Assembly (NCBI RefSeq): GCF_003480315.1
Contig: NZ_QUIV01000001.1
Location: 184,569 to 248,568, forward strand
DNA length: 64,000 nucleotides
Source: Clostridium sp. AM33-3
GTDB taxonomy: Bacteria; Bacillota; Clostridia; Lachnospirales; Lachnospiraceae
Reading direction: 5' to 3'
In this document: positions 35,453-44,023 of the stretch, piece by piece
Numbering within the stretch: the first letter of the stretch is position 1
Layout: each line of letters begins with the position of its first letter
Made by a program: the position numbers and the translations under genes
The notes under the pieces: model-generated
The model's input: only the letters and a program-made list of their open reading frames with translations
Told to the model about the DNA's origin: nothing
Databases searched by the model: none

Positions 35453-35671
35453 TTATAGAAGGATCCGAATCACGAGCCATACAATTCCGATCAGCAGCAG
35501 AACTGCCGCAAACGCGGTAGAAAGTCCGAACAGAACTGCCCCCAGTGTGAGTGACAGGAGAAAACCGGCCAGACTTAACAGAGCTCCCAGAAGCGTTCCG
35601 CAAACACGCAGGGCCAGACCGACACATTTAAAAATCAGCACTAAAAATACTACAGCAAACAGTATCGACAT
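35453..35671 (-). CDS. Small two-helix membrane protein
   Basis: 72 residues, almost entirely hydrophobic, with two or three membrane segments (MSILFAVVFLVLIFKCVGLA; LLGALLSLAGFLLSL; FAAVLLLIGIVWLVIRILL). A strong AGGAGGTGA site precedes the ATG, which supports it as a real gene. It lies 42 bp upstream of the broken kinase and may have been co-transcribed with it. Function unknown. Confidence 0.65.
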   Translation of the reverse strand: MSILFAVVFLVLIFKCVGLALRVCGTLLGALLSLAGFLLSLTLGAVLFGLSTAFAAVLLLIGIVWLVIRILL

Positions 35672-35760
35672 AATCGCAATCTCACCTCCTGTACGTTTTT
35701 GCTATAAAATCCCTTGAATTATATCTGTTTTTTCCAGAAATGTAAATGTTCAGTTTAAAT

Positions 35761-35788
35761 ATTGCGCAAAACTAAGGTTTTGCGCAAT
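35761..35788. repeat. Perfect 12-4-12 inverted repeat
   Basis: ATTGCGCAAAAC and GTTTTGCGCAAT are separated by TAAG, with no T-run after the stem. It lies in the 386-bp divergent region (35672-36057) before the ribbon-helix-helix and recombinase genes. It could be an operator for the RHH protein or a recombination site. Confidence 0.5.
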
Positions 35789-36008
35789 GATAGGAGCCGT
35801 ATTTCGAATGCATGTTCTATTTTTTGAGCATTTTTCTGCCTGATTTTTAAATTGTATTTATAATTTGAATATTTATCTGACATTATTTTCATGCTTTCGC
35901 GCTTGCCATTCTACGCTTTTTGATCTGATATCGCATTACACAATGCTATGTATAGCATATATCTGTATAGAATGGTATAGCAATCATAATTGGAAATTTC
36001 ACTTCTGT

Positions 36009-36037
36009 TTGACGGAGTATTTGCCTTGTGTTATACT
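36009..36037 (+). promoter_or_regulatory. Promoter (TTGACG-N17-TATACT) of the RHH-recombinase pair
   Basis: TTGACG (36009-36014) and TATACT (36032-36037) with a 17-bp spacer, 20 bp before the ATG. Confidence 0.7.
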
Positions 36038-36057
36038 GTTTTCAGGAGGATGACGAC

Positions 36058-37080
36058 ATGAAAGAAGAAAAGACTACAAAAGAAAGCAAACAGGTGAACT
36101 TCCGCATTGATCCGGATTCCGCGGAAGCATTCCGCCAGTTCTGCACCTCTCATGGAATGAACCAGGCACAGGGCTTTGATCATCTGATGCAGATCCTGGA
36201 GCTGAACAATGCCAAAGCTGCTACTCCTGGCCGTATCGTAGAAATAGAAAATTTTGAACGGCTTCTGAAAGAAATTTTATCGGCATATATCAACAGTATT
36301 GAACTGAGCAGCAATGCTGAGCTGCGCGTACAGGAACACTTCCGGTCTGATTTAAAACGGAAGGATCAGACGATTGATGAACTGAGAGAACAAATAAAAC
36401 TCATGGAGACAGAAAAGAAGGATTCGGATACTGCCACAACTGCCCTGCGTGAGGAACAAAAGCATCTGCAGGAACAGGCTCAGTATGCCATCGAACAGAT
36501 GGAGGCTGCAAAAAAGGCCGCCTCAGACCGTGAAGAAATGAACCGCATTCTGCAACTGCAAAATCAGGAGCTTCAGCAGAAATTGGTCCGGTATGACGCC
36601 CTGAAAGAAGCTGAGAAACAGGCTCAGAAAGAAGCTGCTGTGCTTCAGCTGAAAATCCGGGAGCTTCAGCAGACTCTGGAGCATGAAACCGGACAGAAGA
36701 AAAATCTGGAGCAGATTGCCACGCAGGCGCAGCAGCAGGTCCGCGAAATGGAAAACCAGAGACTCGAGGACCGGATACTGCTTGCAGATCTGAAGCGGCA
36801 GCTTTCCGATAAGGATTCCGACACCCAGGCTATGTTAAAGCAGGTGCGGATGCAGGCAGAGCTGGAGCAGGAACGGGCCGTGATCGCAAAGGAACGGGAA
36901 ATGCAGGAGGAGCTGAGACAAGCGGATCGTGAAACCGTACGGCTACAGGCAGAGCTGGAGCAGCTACAGCTGCAGCTGACCCGGGAAAGCACCCCAGAAC
37001 AGCATACAAAGCAAATTTCGGAAATGCCAGACACAGGTATCACAGCAGATGTTGCTGCCCAAAATACCGGAAGGGAGTAA
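36058..37080 (+). CDS. Ribbon-helix-helix coiled-coil DNA-binding protein
   Basis: 340 residues. The N-terminus (KQVNFRIDPDSAEAFRQFCT, SHGMNQAQGFDHLMQIL) looks like a ribbon-helix-helix DNA-binding fold. Residues about 85-320 are a long Gln/Glu/Lys-rich coiled coil with clear heptads (RKDQTIDELREQIKLMETEK, IRELQQTLEHETGQKKNLEQ). The plan recalls KfrA-like or SMC-like plasmid proteins, but no close family is recognised. CAGGAGG precedes the ATG at 36058. The recombinase gene starts 6 bp after the stop, so the two are co-expressed and probably act together on DNA (inference). Confidence 0.7.
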   Translation: MKEEKTTKESKQVNFRIDPDSAEAFRQFCTSHGMNQAQGFDHLMQILELNNAKAATPGRIVEIENFERLLKEILSAYINSIELSSNAELRVQEHFRSDLKRKDQTIDELREQIKLMETEKKDSDTATTALREEQKHLQEQAQYAIEQMEAAKKAASDREEMNRILQLQNQELQQKLVRYDALKEAEKQAQKEAAVLQLKIRELQQTLEHETGQKKNLEQIATQAQQQVREMENQRLEDRILLADLKRQLSDKDSDTQAMLKQVRMQAELEQERAVIAKEREMQEELRQADRETVRLQAELEQLQLQLTRESTPEQHTKQISEMPDTGITADVAAQNTGRE

Positions 37081-37086
37081 TACGTC

Positions 37087-38187
37087 ATGACAGAATTGCC
37101 GTACCATGAACAGCGTGACCGCAAAAATGAGGCTAAGCTGCAGGAGCTGCTTTCTGCTCTCCCACTCTTCTGCGCGGATTTTTTCCGCGGAATTGAGCCG
37201 TCCACATCTTCCATGACAAGGCTTTCTTACGCCTATGACATCGGCATGTTTTTTGACTTTTTAACCAGCAGACACGCCACCGGTTCCCCCTCAATATGCA
37301 CAGAAGCTAAACCAGAAATCCGCTCTTTCGGATTATCTGCCAAAGATTTCACCATGAAACAGTTCCGCCAGATCTCCGTCACTGATCTGGAACGTTATCT
37401 GGAATACCTGAAGTACCGTCCAGATGACCCGGACCATCGAAACACCAACAAAGAGCAGGGAATCAAACGGAAATTTTTCTCGCTAAAGAGTTTCTTTGGT
37501 TATTTCCAGCGCACTGGTCAGATTACGGTCAATCCCACCTTATCCATGCAGGTGCCAAAGATCCGGGAGAAAGAGATTGTCCGGCTCAACCAGAAGGAAA
37601 TCAAAGAACTGCTAAAAGAAGCAGAAAGCGGTGCCGGATTATCTCCCAGACAGAAGCAGTTTCATCAGAAAACAAAGGTACGGGACTGTGCCCTCCTCGC
37701 GCTGATGCTTGGAACCGGTATCCGTGTATCGGAATGCGTGGGCTTAAATTTGTCGGATGTAGATATAAAAGAACAGGGAATTCATATCCACCGGAAAGGC
37801 GGAAAAGAAGCAACCGTCTATTTTAGCGATGAGGTTGCGCAGTATTTAGAACGGTATCTGGAAGAACGCAGAACTCTATGCCCAATTGAGAGAGGGACAG
37901 GCACACAGGATGAACCGGCGCTTTTCCTTTCCCTTCGCAAGAAACGCCTGACTGTGCGCAGCGTGGAATATCTGGTGAAGAAATATGCGTCTGTGGCAAC
38001 ACCGAAGAAAAAGATTACACCGCATAAGCTGCGGAGCAGCTACGGCTCCGCCCTTTATGCGAAAACAAATGATATTTATCTGGTTGCCGATATTCTCGGA
38101 CACAATGATGTGAACATTACCAGAAAGTTTTACGCCGCCATCGAAGAGGAACGGCGCAAAAGCGTAAAGGACATTGATATCGTGTAG
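37087..38187 (+). CDS. Tyrosine recombinase (integrase)
   Basis: 366 residues. A SAM-like core-binding N-terminal half and a catalytic half with the full set: Arg213 in GTGIRVSECVGL, Lys237 or Lys240 in HIHRKGGKEA, His313 and Arg316 in TPHKLRSSYGS, His339 in ILGHNDVN, and the nucleophile Tyr349 in ITRKFYAA. The length and organisation are closer to phage/XerCD-like integrases than to ICE Int with arm-binding domains. The N-terminal 120 residues are longer than in XerC/D. No xis gene, other mobile genes or flanking repeats mark a mobile element around it, so a chromosomal role with the coiled-coil partner is possible. Confidence 0.9.
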   Translation: MTELPYHEQRDRKNEAKLQELLSALPLFCADFFRGIEPSTSSMTRLSYAYDIGMFFDFLTSRHATGSPSICTEAKPEIRSFGLSAKDFTMKQFRQISVTDLERYLEYLKYRPDDPDHRNTNKEQGIKRKFFSLKSFFGYFQRTGQITVNPTLSMQVPKIREKEIVRLNQKEIKELLKEAESGAGLSPRQKQFHQKTKVRDCALLALMLGTGIRVSECVGLNLSDVDIKEQGIHIHRKGGKEATVYFSDEVAQYLERYLEERRTLCPIERGTGTQDEPALFLSLRKKRLTVRSVEYLVKKYASVATPKKKITPHKLRSSYGSALYAKTNDIYLVADILGHNDVNITRKFYAAIEEERRKSVKDIDIV

Positions 38188-38232
38188 CGTAACATTTAAC
38201 AAAGAACTGCATTTATGCGTGGAGGAATATAC

Positions 38233-39231
38233 ATGAAACGACGAATCTCTGAAATACTATCCGCTTCCACTGGTGTACTGAAACAGGTGGCAGCGCTTAC
38301 TGCAGCTGTCTTCGTGTTTGCAGCGGCTTTTGCTGCTCCGTCCTTTGCTGCCTCTTCCTATGATAATTTGGCAGTGGCCAATGTCAAAAATGAGCCTCTG
38401 AATATGCGGACCAGCCCTTCTGTTGACGCAGAAATCATCGGAAAATGCTACAGTGGCTCCGGAGGAACGGTTCTTGACCGGAAAAACGGCTGGACAAGGA
38501 TTCGCTCTGGCGGGCTTGAGGGCTGGCTGAAGGATGATTATCTTCTGTTCGGCAAGGACATCGAGCCGCTTGCAAAGGAGCTTGGGCTTTTGAGAGCCAA
38601 AGTCACTGCAGTTACATTAAATGTGCGTGAAACCCCTTCCACGGATGCCGTAATCGTAAAACAGGCAGCCCAGGGGGAATCGTTTCCGCTCCTGGAATCC
38701 TCAGACGGCTGGATCAAGGTCCAGCTTCAGGCTGACGCAAGCGGCTATATCTCGGCGGAATACGCGAAAGTCATACCGGTTCCGGGAACTGCGGTCGATG
38801 CAAAAAAAGAAGCGGCTGCTCTTCATTCCGGAGCAAAGGCACAAGCAAAACCTGTTTATGTGATTTCCGCAACAGATGATGAGGTCTATCTGCTTGCAGC
38901 CTGCACGGCCATGGAAACCGGAAATGGCTCCTATGACGCCCAGCTTGCCGTTGCAAGCTGTATCATCAACCGCGTAAAATCCAAAAGCTGGGGAAAATCC
39001 ATTTCCAGTGTCATCTACGCAGACGGTCAGTTTCCCGGCGCGTCTTCCGGTCTGCTCGACAGCTTTCTGGCTCAGGGACCGTCCAAAACTGCGCTGAAGG
39101 CCGCAAAGGACGCACTTAGTGGTTCCAATAATATCGGAGATTACCTTTATTTTAATTCTACCAAACGGATTTCACCGGAAGATTATTCCTCGCATAAGAT
39201 TGTCGGCGGAAACTGTTTTTACAAAAAATAG
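38233..39231 (+). CDS. Secreted SH3-domain protein with SleB-like cell wall hydrolase domain
   Basis: 332 residues. Signal peptide near residues 15-42 (VAALTAAVFVFAAAFAAPSFAA cut at AFA-A), two bacterial SH3 repeats (PLNMRTSPSVDAEIIGKCY, LNVRETPSTDAVIVKQ) and a C-terminal hydrolase_2/SleB domain (LAACTAMETGNGSYDAQLAV, INRVKSKSWGKSISSVIY, DGQFPG), with the catalytic Glu in AMETG. Such enzymes are lytic transglycosylases acting on spore or cell wall. The ATG at 38233 was chosen because GGAGG lies 7 nt upstream. A perfect terminator follows. Confidence 0.85.
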   Translation: MKRRISEILSASTGVLKQVAALTAAVFVFAAAFAAPSFAASSYDNLAVANVKNEPLNMRTSPSVDAEIIGKCYSGSGGTVLDRKNGWTRIRSGGLEGWLKDDYLLFGKDIEPLAKELGLLRAKVTAVTLNVRETPSTDAVIVKQAAQGESFPLLESSDGWIKVQLQADASGYISAEYAKVIPVPGTAVDAKKEAAALHSGAKAQAKPVYVISATDDEVYLLAACTAMETGNGSYDAQLAVASCIINRVKSKSWGKSISSVIYADGQFPGASSGLLDSFLAQGPSKTALKAAKDALSGSNNIGDYLYFNSTKRISPEDYSSHKIVGGNCFYKK

Positions 39232-39262
39232 CGGCTGCGCCAATGGCGCCTCCGCTATTTTT
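39226..39262 (+). terminator. Terminator of the SH3/SleB-like gene
   Basis: AAATAGCGG/CCGCTATTT with an inner GCGCC/GGCGC stem, ending in TTTTT. Confidence 0.8.
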
Positions 39263-39272
39263 GATTCATTTA

Positions 39273-39860
39273 TTAAAAGGATACTTCCTTTTCTTTCTGC
39301 TTCCGTTCCCGGAATTCCGTTTTGATTTCCGAAAGAAGTTCCGGTCGTTCCAGAATATCCACACAGGTTCCGGCAAGAATTTCTGCGCCGGACCGAAGTG
39401 CCTCATGTGCTTTTTCTGTTTTTCCGGCTTCCAGATATTCTTTAGAATGTGCCGCAGTTCCCTCCGGGACAAAAGCGGTCCGGATACAGCAGCCCGGAAC
39501 ATCATACATTACATTTCCAAAGTCTGTAGAGCCCGTTTTTTCTCTTGGTCCGGCAAGCTGCGGAGCTTTAAATTCCTCAGCATTTTCCATGATCAGATTG
39601 TTTAATGTCATGCATGGGATTTTGGCCTGGAACGGATAGCTGCGCTCAATCTCACAGGTAGTTCCGGTCATAAGACAGGCACCCTTTAAAATATCCTGAA
39701 ATCTGGGAACAATTACCTTTTCCAGATAGTCTGTACTATAAGAGCGCAGCGTATATTCAGCTTTTGCCCTTCCCGGAACAATGTTTGACGGTCCGCCGGC
39801 ATCGAGGATCGTGTAATGCATACGGGAATCTTCCAGCAGATGTTCCCGCAAAAATTCACC
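39273..39860 (-). pseudogene. C-terminal fragment of an M20 family peptidase/amidohydrolase
   Basis: Reads as the dimerisation-domain end and the C-terminal catalytic part of an AbgB-like M20D enzyme (GEFLREHLLEDSRMHYTILD, AGGPSNIVPGRAKAEYTLRS, LMTGTTCEIERSYP, GSTDFGNVMYDVPG, TAAHSKEYLEAGKTEKAHEA). The first 200 or so residues, including the first metal ligands, are missing. Homology begins abruptly at about 39860, where a plus-strand gene fragment starts. An in-frame ATG at 39887 exists but has no homologous sequence before GEFLREH. Confidence 0.8.
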
Positions 39861-40001
39861 TTTTATCAGTATATGCGGAATTTTCACTATCCGAAGCCGG
39901 TGCGCTGCTTTCGGATCGGCAATCCTGCCATGAAAACAGGCTACTCCATCGTCACATTAAAAGGCAAGCAGGTCATTGCCCCCCATGGAAAGACTGATTA
40001 C
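39861..40001 (+). pseudogene. Unidentified plus-strand gene fragment
   Basis: About 47 codons with normal coding composition (MRNFHYPKPVRCFRIGNPAM, KTGYSIVTLKGKQVIAPHGK, TDY). No start, stop or binding site of its own belongs to it. It abuts the M20 fragment head to head, so both were probably cut by the same rearrangement. Family not recognised. Confidence 0.4.
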
Positions 40002-40057
40002 ACTGTTTCATCAGTTTTCTTAGGGTTTTTGTCCCATCCTCGCTTATGCGTGCCGGC

Positions 40058-42136
40058 TCAGGAGCGGGCGGCCGCATAAGCTTCTTCAAAGAGAGTTTCC
40101 TGTGCGTTCAGGCAGGAATCGCCGTCCGGCTCTATTTTGTAGCTGCCGTCCGGCTGCTGTACCCTGGCCTTAACATTATCGCTCATCATAGTTAAAAACA
40201 TTTCACGGATCCGGCATTTTAAACCGTTGTCATATACCGGTACAGCCACCTCAACCCGGCGCAGCGTATTTCTTGTCATAAAATCTGCGGAGGAAATATA
40301 GATGCTGTCGCGCTCCGGCGTTCCGAATATATAGATTCTGGAATGCTCCAGATAACGTCCTACAATACTGCGTATCTGTATGTTTTCCGTTTTTCCCGGG
40401 ACTCCGGATTTCAGGCAGCAGATTCCTCTTACGACCATTTCAATCTTTACACCTGCTTTTGAGGCTTCTACCAGCTTGTCAATGATGCGTTTATCGGTAA
40501 GAGAATTGATCTTAATGCCAATGTACGCCGGTTTTCCGGCCAAAGCGGTCTGAATCTCCCTGTCGATCATAGAAAGAACAGGCTCCTGAAGGCATTTCGG
40601 GGCAACCAGTAATTTTTCTGATTTTTCTACCGTGTCACCGATCAGGATGGACTGAAATACACGCAGCGCGTCCTCTCCGATTTCCGTATTTGCGGTAATC
40701 AGGGAAAGATCTGTGTACATGCGGGATGTTTTTTCATTATAATTTCCTGTACCAACCTGCGTGATATACTGGATATTATTTCCGTCTTTTCTGGTTATAA
40801 GGCACAGCTTAGAATGAACCTTCAGACCATCAATACCATATACGACATGGCAACCCGCGTCTTCCAGGCGGCGGCTCCACTCAATGTTGTTCGCTTCATC
40901 AAAGCGCGCCTTTAATTCCACCAGCACGTCTACCTGTTTGCCGTTTTCAGCTGCTTCTACCAGTGCCTCCACAACTTTGGAATTCTTTGCCAGACGGTAT
41001 AAGGTCATTCGGATAGAAACTACCTTGGGGTCATTGGCTGCTTCTGACAGCATATTTAAAAACGGCCGGATGCTTTCATATGGATAGGAAAGCAGGACGT
41101 CATGATCCAGGATCTGCGGAATGACCGGGCTTGCGGAATCCAGCTGGGAGGTAGCCTGCGGAAGCCGTTTCGGAAATACAAGATCCGGATTTTTACGGAG
41201 TACATCTTCCAACGCAAACAGGAAAGACAGATCCAATGGCGCTTTGGAATAAAAAACCTGATCCTTGGTCAGTTCCAGATAATTACAGACGGTATCCATC
41301 ATCTTTGGGGCTATATCTCTGGTCAGTTCCAGACGCACCGGCGCCAGCTTTTTCCTTAATTTAACGACCTGGGCCATCTGATCCCGGTAATTCAGATCCT
41401 CATCATAAACCTTGTTCACATCAATATCTGCATTTCTGGTAACTCTCAGCACCGATTTTTCCAGTACTTTATAACCGGAAAAGGCAGCCGGGAGGAAATG
41501 CAGGATCAGCTCTTCCAACAGCATGTAGGTAGATTCCAGTCCGGGAACCGGGATCAGCCGTGAGATCATCTCATTGCTGCACGGAATGATTCCAATCTTT
41601 TCTTTTCCGCTTTTGGTACCAAGAATTGCAAGTACATAGATTTCCTGTCCTTTTAAAAACGGAAACGGCTGTTTACGACCAACGATCATGAGAGAAAGCA
41701 GCGGAAGTACTTCCCTGCGGAAATAATCTTCCAGATATTTTCCGTCTGCCTTGCTCAGATCCCTGAATGAAACCAGGCGCACGCCTTCATTGGCCACCAG
41801 CTCCATGACATGGGTGTATATCGTATCCTTTCTGTCGTTTAAGATGTTGACCCGCTTTAAAATGGCATCGATCTGTTCCTGTGGTGTCATGTTCGTCTTG
41901 TTTTCCCTGTTGTCGCCCGGCAGTAATTTCATATCTTCCAGGGAGCCGACACGGACCATAAAAAACTCATCCAGGTTGGACTGATATATTGAAAGAAAGG
42001 ACATGCGTTCACAAAGCGGAACCTTCTCATTTTCTGCTTCTTCCAGCACGCGTTCGTTAAATTTCAGCCAGGATAATTCGCGGTTGACGTAAATGCTGGT
42101 ATGTTTATCTTCTACAGTGTTTGGTTTTGCAGCCAT
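40058..42136 (-). CDS. ppk: Polyphosphate kinase 1
   Basis: 692 residues. N domain YVNRELSWLKFNERVLEEAE and IYQSNLDEFFMVRVGSLEDM; catalytic His in GLKVHSKLCLITRK (autophosphorylated) and second His in RYLEHSRIYIFGTPERD; PLD-type motifs SIRMTLYRLAKNS, VLVELKARFDEANN and GTGNYNEKTSRMYTDLSL. It reversibly polymerises ATP phosphate into polyphosphate. The ATG at 42136 follows AGGAGG. It lies among other phosphate genes (Na/Pi transporter, PstS-like remnant). Confidence 0.97.
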   Translation of the reverse strand: MAAKPNTVEDKHTSIYVNRELSWLKFNERVLEEAENEKVPLCERMSFLSIYQSNLDEFFMVRVGSLEDMKLLPGDNRENKTNMTPQEQIDAILKRVNILNDRKDTIYTHVMELVANEGVRLVSFRDLSKADGKYLEDYFRREVLPLLSLMIVGRKQPFPFLKGQEIYVLAILGTKSGKEKIGIIPCSNEMISRLIPVPGLESTYMLLEELILHFLPAAFSGYKVLEKSVLRVTRNADIDVNKVYDEDLNYRDQMAQVVKLRKKLAPVRLELTRDIAPKMMDTVCNYLELTKDQVFYSKAPLDLSFLFALEDVLRKNPDLVFPKRLPQATSQLDSASPVIPQILDHDVLLSYPYESIRPFLNMLSEAANDPKVVSIRMTLYRLAKNSKVVEALVEAAENGKQVDVLVELKARFDEANNIEWSRRLEDAGCHVVYGIDGLKVHSKLCLITRKDGNNIQYITQVGTGNYNEKTSRMYTDLSLITANTEIGEDALRVFQSILIGDTVEKSEKLLVAPKCLQEPVLSMIDREIQTALAGKPAYIGIKINSLTDKRIIDKLVEASKAGVKIEMVVRGICCLKSGVPGKTENIQIRSIVGRYLEHSRIYIFGTPERDSIYISSADFMTRNTLRRVEVAVPVYDNGLKCRIREMFLTMMSDNVKARVQQPDGSYKIEPDGDSCLNAQETLFEEAYAAARS

Positions 42137-42201
42137 GTTAATGCCTCCTGTTGTTACGGGATGCCTCCCGTGTTTTACTATGTAACAATAGATTTTTCCG
42201 A

Positions 42202-43185
42202 TCAGTTTCCAAAGCAAATCCCTATCTCCTTTGCCTGTGCGATCATTTCATGCTCTGGCGGTACTGTTTTCAGCTTGCCGCTTACTTCCTCCAGCGGCAC
42301 TGCAACCAGCTTGCCATCCCGTAAAGCTACCATAAATCCATATTGTTCTTCCAGGATCAGCTGAGCAGCAAAGGAGCCAAGACGTGATGCCAGAACCCGG
42401 TCATATGCAATGGATGGATAAGTATTTCTGGATTTTTTCTTTTTGTATTCCCTCTTGGTCAGGGCTGCATCTTCTTTGGAGATTGCGCCTTCCGACACGG
42501 CCAGAATGGAAAAATGCTTTCCGCTCTCCGTACGCTGTTTCAGCGCATCGGCTACCTTGTGGATATCATAGGGCAATTCCGGCAAAAGAATGACATCGGC
42601 TCCTCCGGCAATTCAGGCATGAAGGGTAAGCCATCCTGTTTTATGTCCCATCACTTCCACAATAAAGATCCGGCTGTGGGAAGCTGCCGTCGTATGGATG
42701 CAGTCAATAGCATGTGTTGCGATATCCAGGGCACTGTGAAAACCAAACATCATGTCAGTTCCCCAGATATCATTATCGATGGTTTTGGGAAGGGTAACCA
42801 CGTTGAGGCCTTCCTGCTTTAACAGGTTGGCAGTCTTGTGCGTTCCGTTTCCGCCAAGGATCACAAGACAGTCCAGCTTCCATTTGCGGTAATGATTCTT
42901 CATGGCCTTGACCTTATCCAGCCCCTGCTCATCCGGAACATGCATCTGCTTAAAGGGTTGTCTTGAGGTTCCGAGAATGGTTCCGCCAATCGTCAGGATC
43001 CCGGAAAAATCGGAAGGCTTCATCTTTTTTCTGTTTCCATAGATCAGGCCCTTATAGCCATCTAAAATTCCATAAATCTCAATCTCGGCTTCTTTTTCAT
43101 ACAGCGCCTTGGCAACTCCGCGCATAGCCGCATTTAAGCTCTGGCAGTCGCCGCCGCTGGTCAGGATTCCGATTTTTTTCTTTGT
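42202..43185 (-). pseudogene. 6-phosphofructokinase (PPi-type) with in-frame stop and lost start
   Basis: The frame begins without a start codon at KKIGILTSGGDCQSLNAAMR (GGDCQSLNAA is the PFK nucleotide site) and continues through GGTILGTSRQPF, ILGGNGTHKTANLL and LPKTIDNDIWGTD to GHKTGWLTLHA, where TGA at 42613-42615 replaces the Gly codon of HAGIAGGA. After the stop the same frame goes on to the normal C-terminus (GADVILLPELPYD...ICFGN). The 5' end joins the truncated pstS-like gene at about 43185. One nonsense change and a missing start make it non-functional unless the stop is read through. Confidence 0.88.
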
Positions 43186-44023
43186 ATTTCACTCCAGTTT
43201 TTATAAGTTTTCTCGTAAATTTTGAGGATTTGCTCTTCTGATAAATTTTGCACCGGATTCTCTGCCTGTACCAGGATCGCAATAGCATCTTTCCCGATGA
43301 CCTGGGTGTTCAAAAGCTCTTTTTCGTAATCCTTCAGCGAGCGGGAAGTCATAGCCAGATCGCAGGAGCCCTCTAAGGCTGCATTCAGACCGGAGGTGGA
43401 ATCGGTTGTCTCGATCAGGATCTGCACGTGCTTATTATATTTCTGATAATCCTCTGCAAGTGATGTCAGAATCGGAGCTGCTGAAGAAGAACCGTTTATC
43501 CGGATGGTTCCAGATGACTGGTCTGAAAGAAAGGTATTTGTTTTTCCTGCCGGGACACAAAACTGTTCTACAATCTGCTGCCCTGCCGTTTTGATATAGG
43601 CAAGAAAATCCGATTCGGCCTCACTCAGCTCACCGGTGTAAGCCAGTAAATACTCCCTGCACAGCGGATAGGTTCCGTTTTTGATCGTGTCTGCTGACGG
43701 CTGAATTCCCTCCACGGAAAGAATCTTCGTTTTTTTATATCCTTTACAGAACTGAATGCTGCATAACCAATTGCGCCTTTGGAAGCTGAAATCTGGTTTA
43801 TCACATTTTCCGTGGAATCCGCTTCTGTATCAGAAGCATTTTGCTGCAGATGGATCAGATTTTCAAATTCCGCTTTTGTTCCGGAACCGTCTTCCCTGGA
43901 AATGGTGGTAATAGCTCCAAGGCCGGACAGATCCGGCAGTTCAGTCTGTTGCCGGCATCCGTCAAGAAGCAGGGCAATTCCGGCTATTGCCAGAAGCGAT
44001 GCGATGCTGTCTGTCCGTCTCAT
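43186..44023 (-). pseudogene. PstS-like phosphate-binding lipoprotein, frameshifted and truncated
   Basis: Starts with a lipoprotein signal MRRTDSIASLLAIAGIALLL DGC at 44023, its ATG overlapping the stop of the Na/Pi transporter gene (ATGA). The PBP_like_2 fold follows (TTISREDGSGTKAEFENLI, ISASKGAIGYAAFSSVKD). A shift of one base at a 7-T run (43730-43736) breaks the frame; the second frame continues with TYPLCREYLLAYTGELSEAE, SGTIRINGSSSAAPILTSLA and MTSRSLKDYEKELLNTQVIG and is cut at KIYEKTYKNWSEI, where pfk sequence begins. Two related PstS modules seem to be joined in one protein. The C-terminus is lost. Confidence 0.85.

Noticed and set aside
36666..37214. 182-codon minus-strand Ser/Cys-rich frame
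   Set aside because: Complement of the Gln/Glu-rich coiled-coil gene; composition is typical of a shadow frame.
37087..38187. Integrase as evidence of a prophage or ICE
   Set aside because: No phage structural, relaxase, excisionase or conjugation genes occur near it and no att-like direct repeats were noticed.
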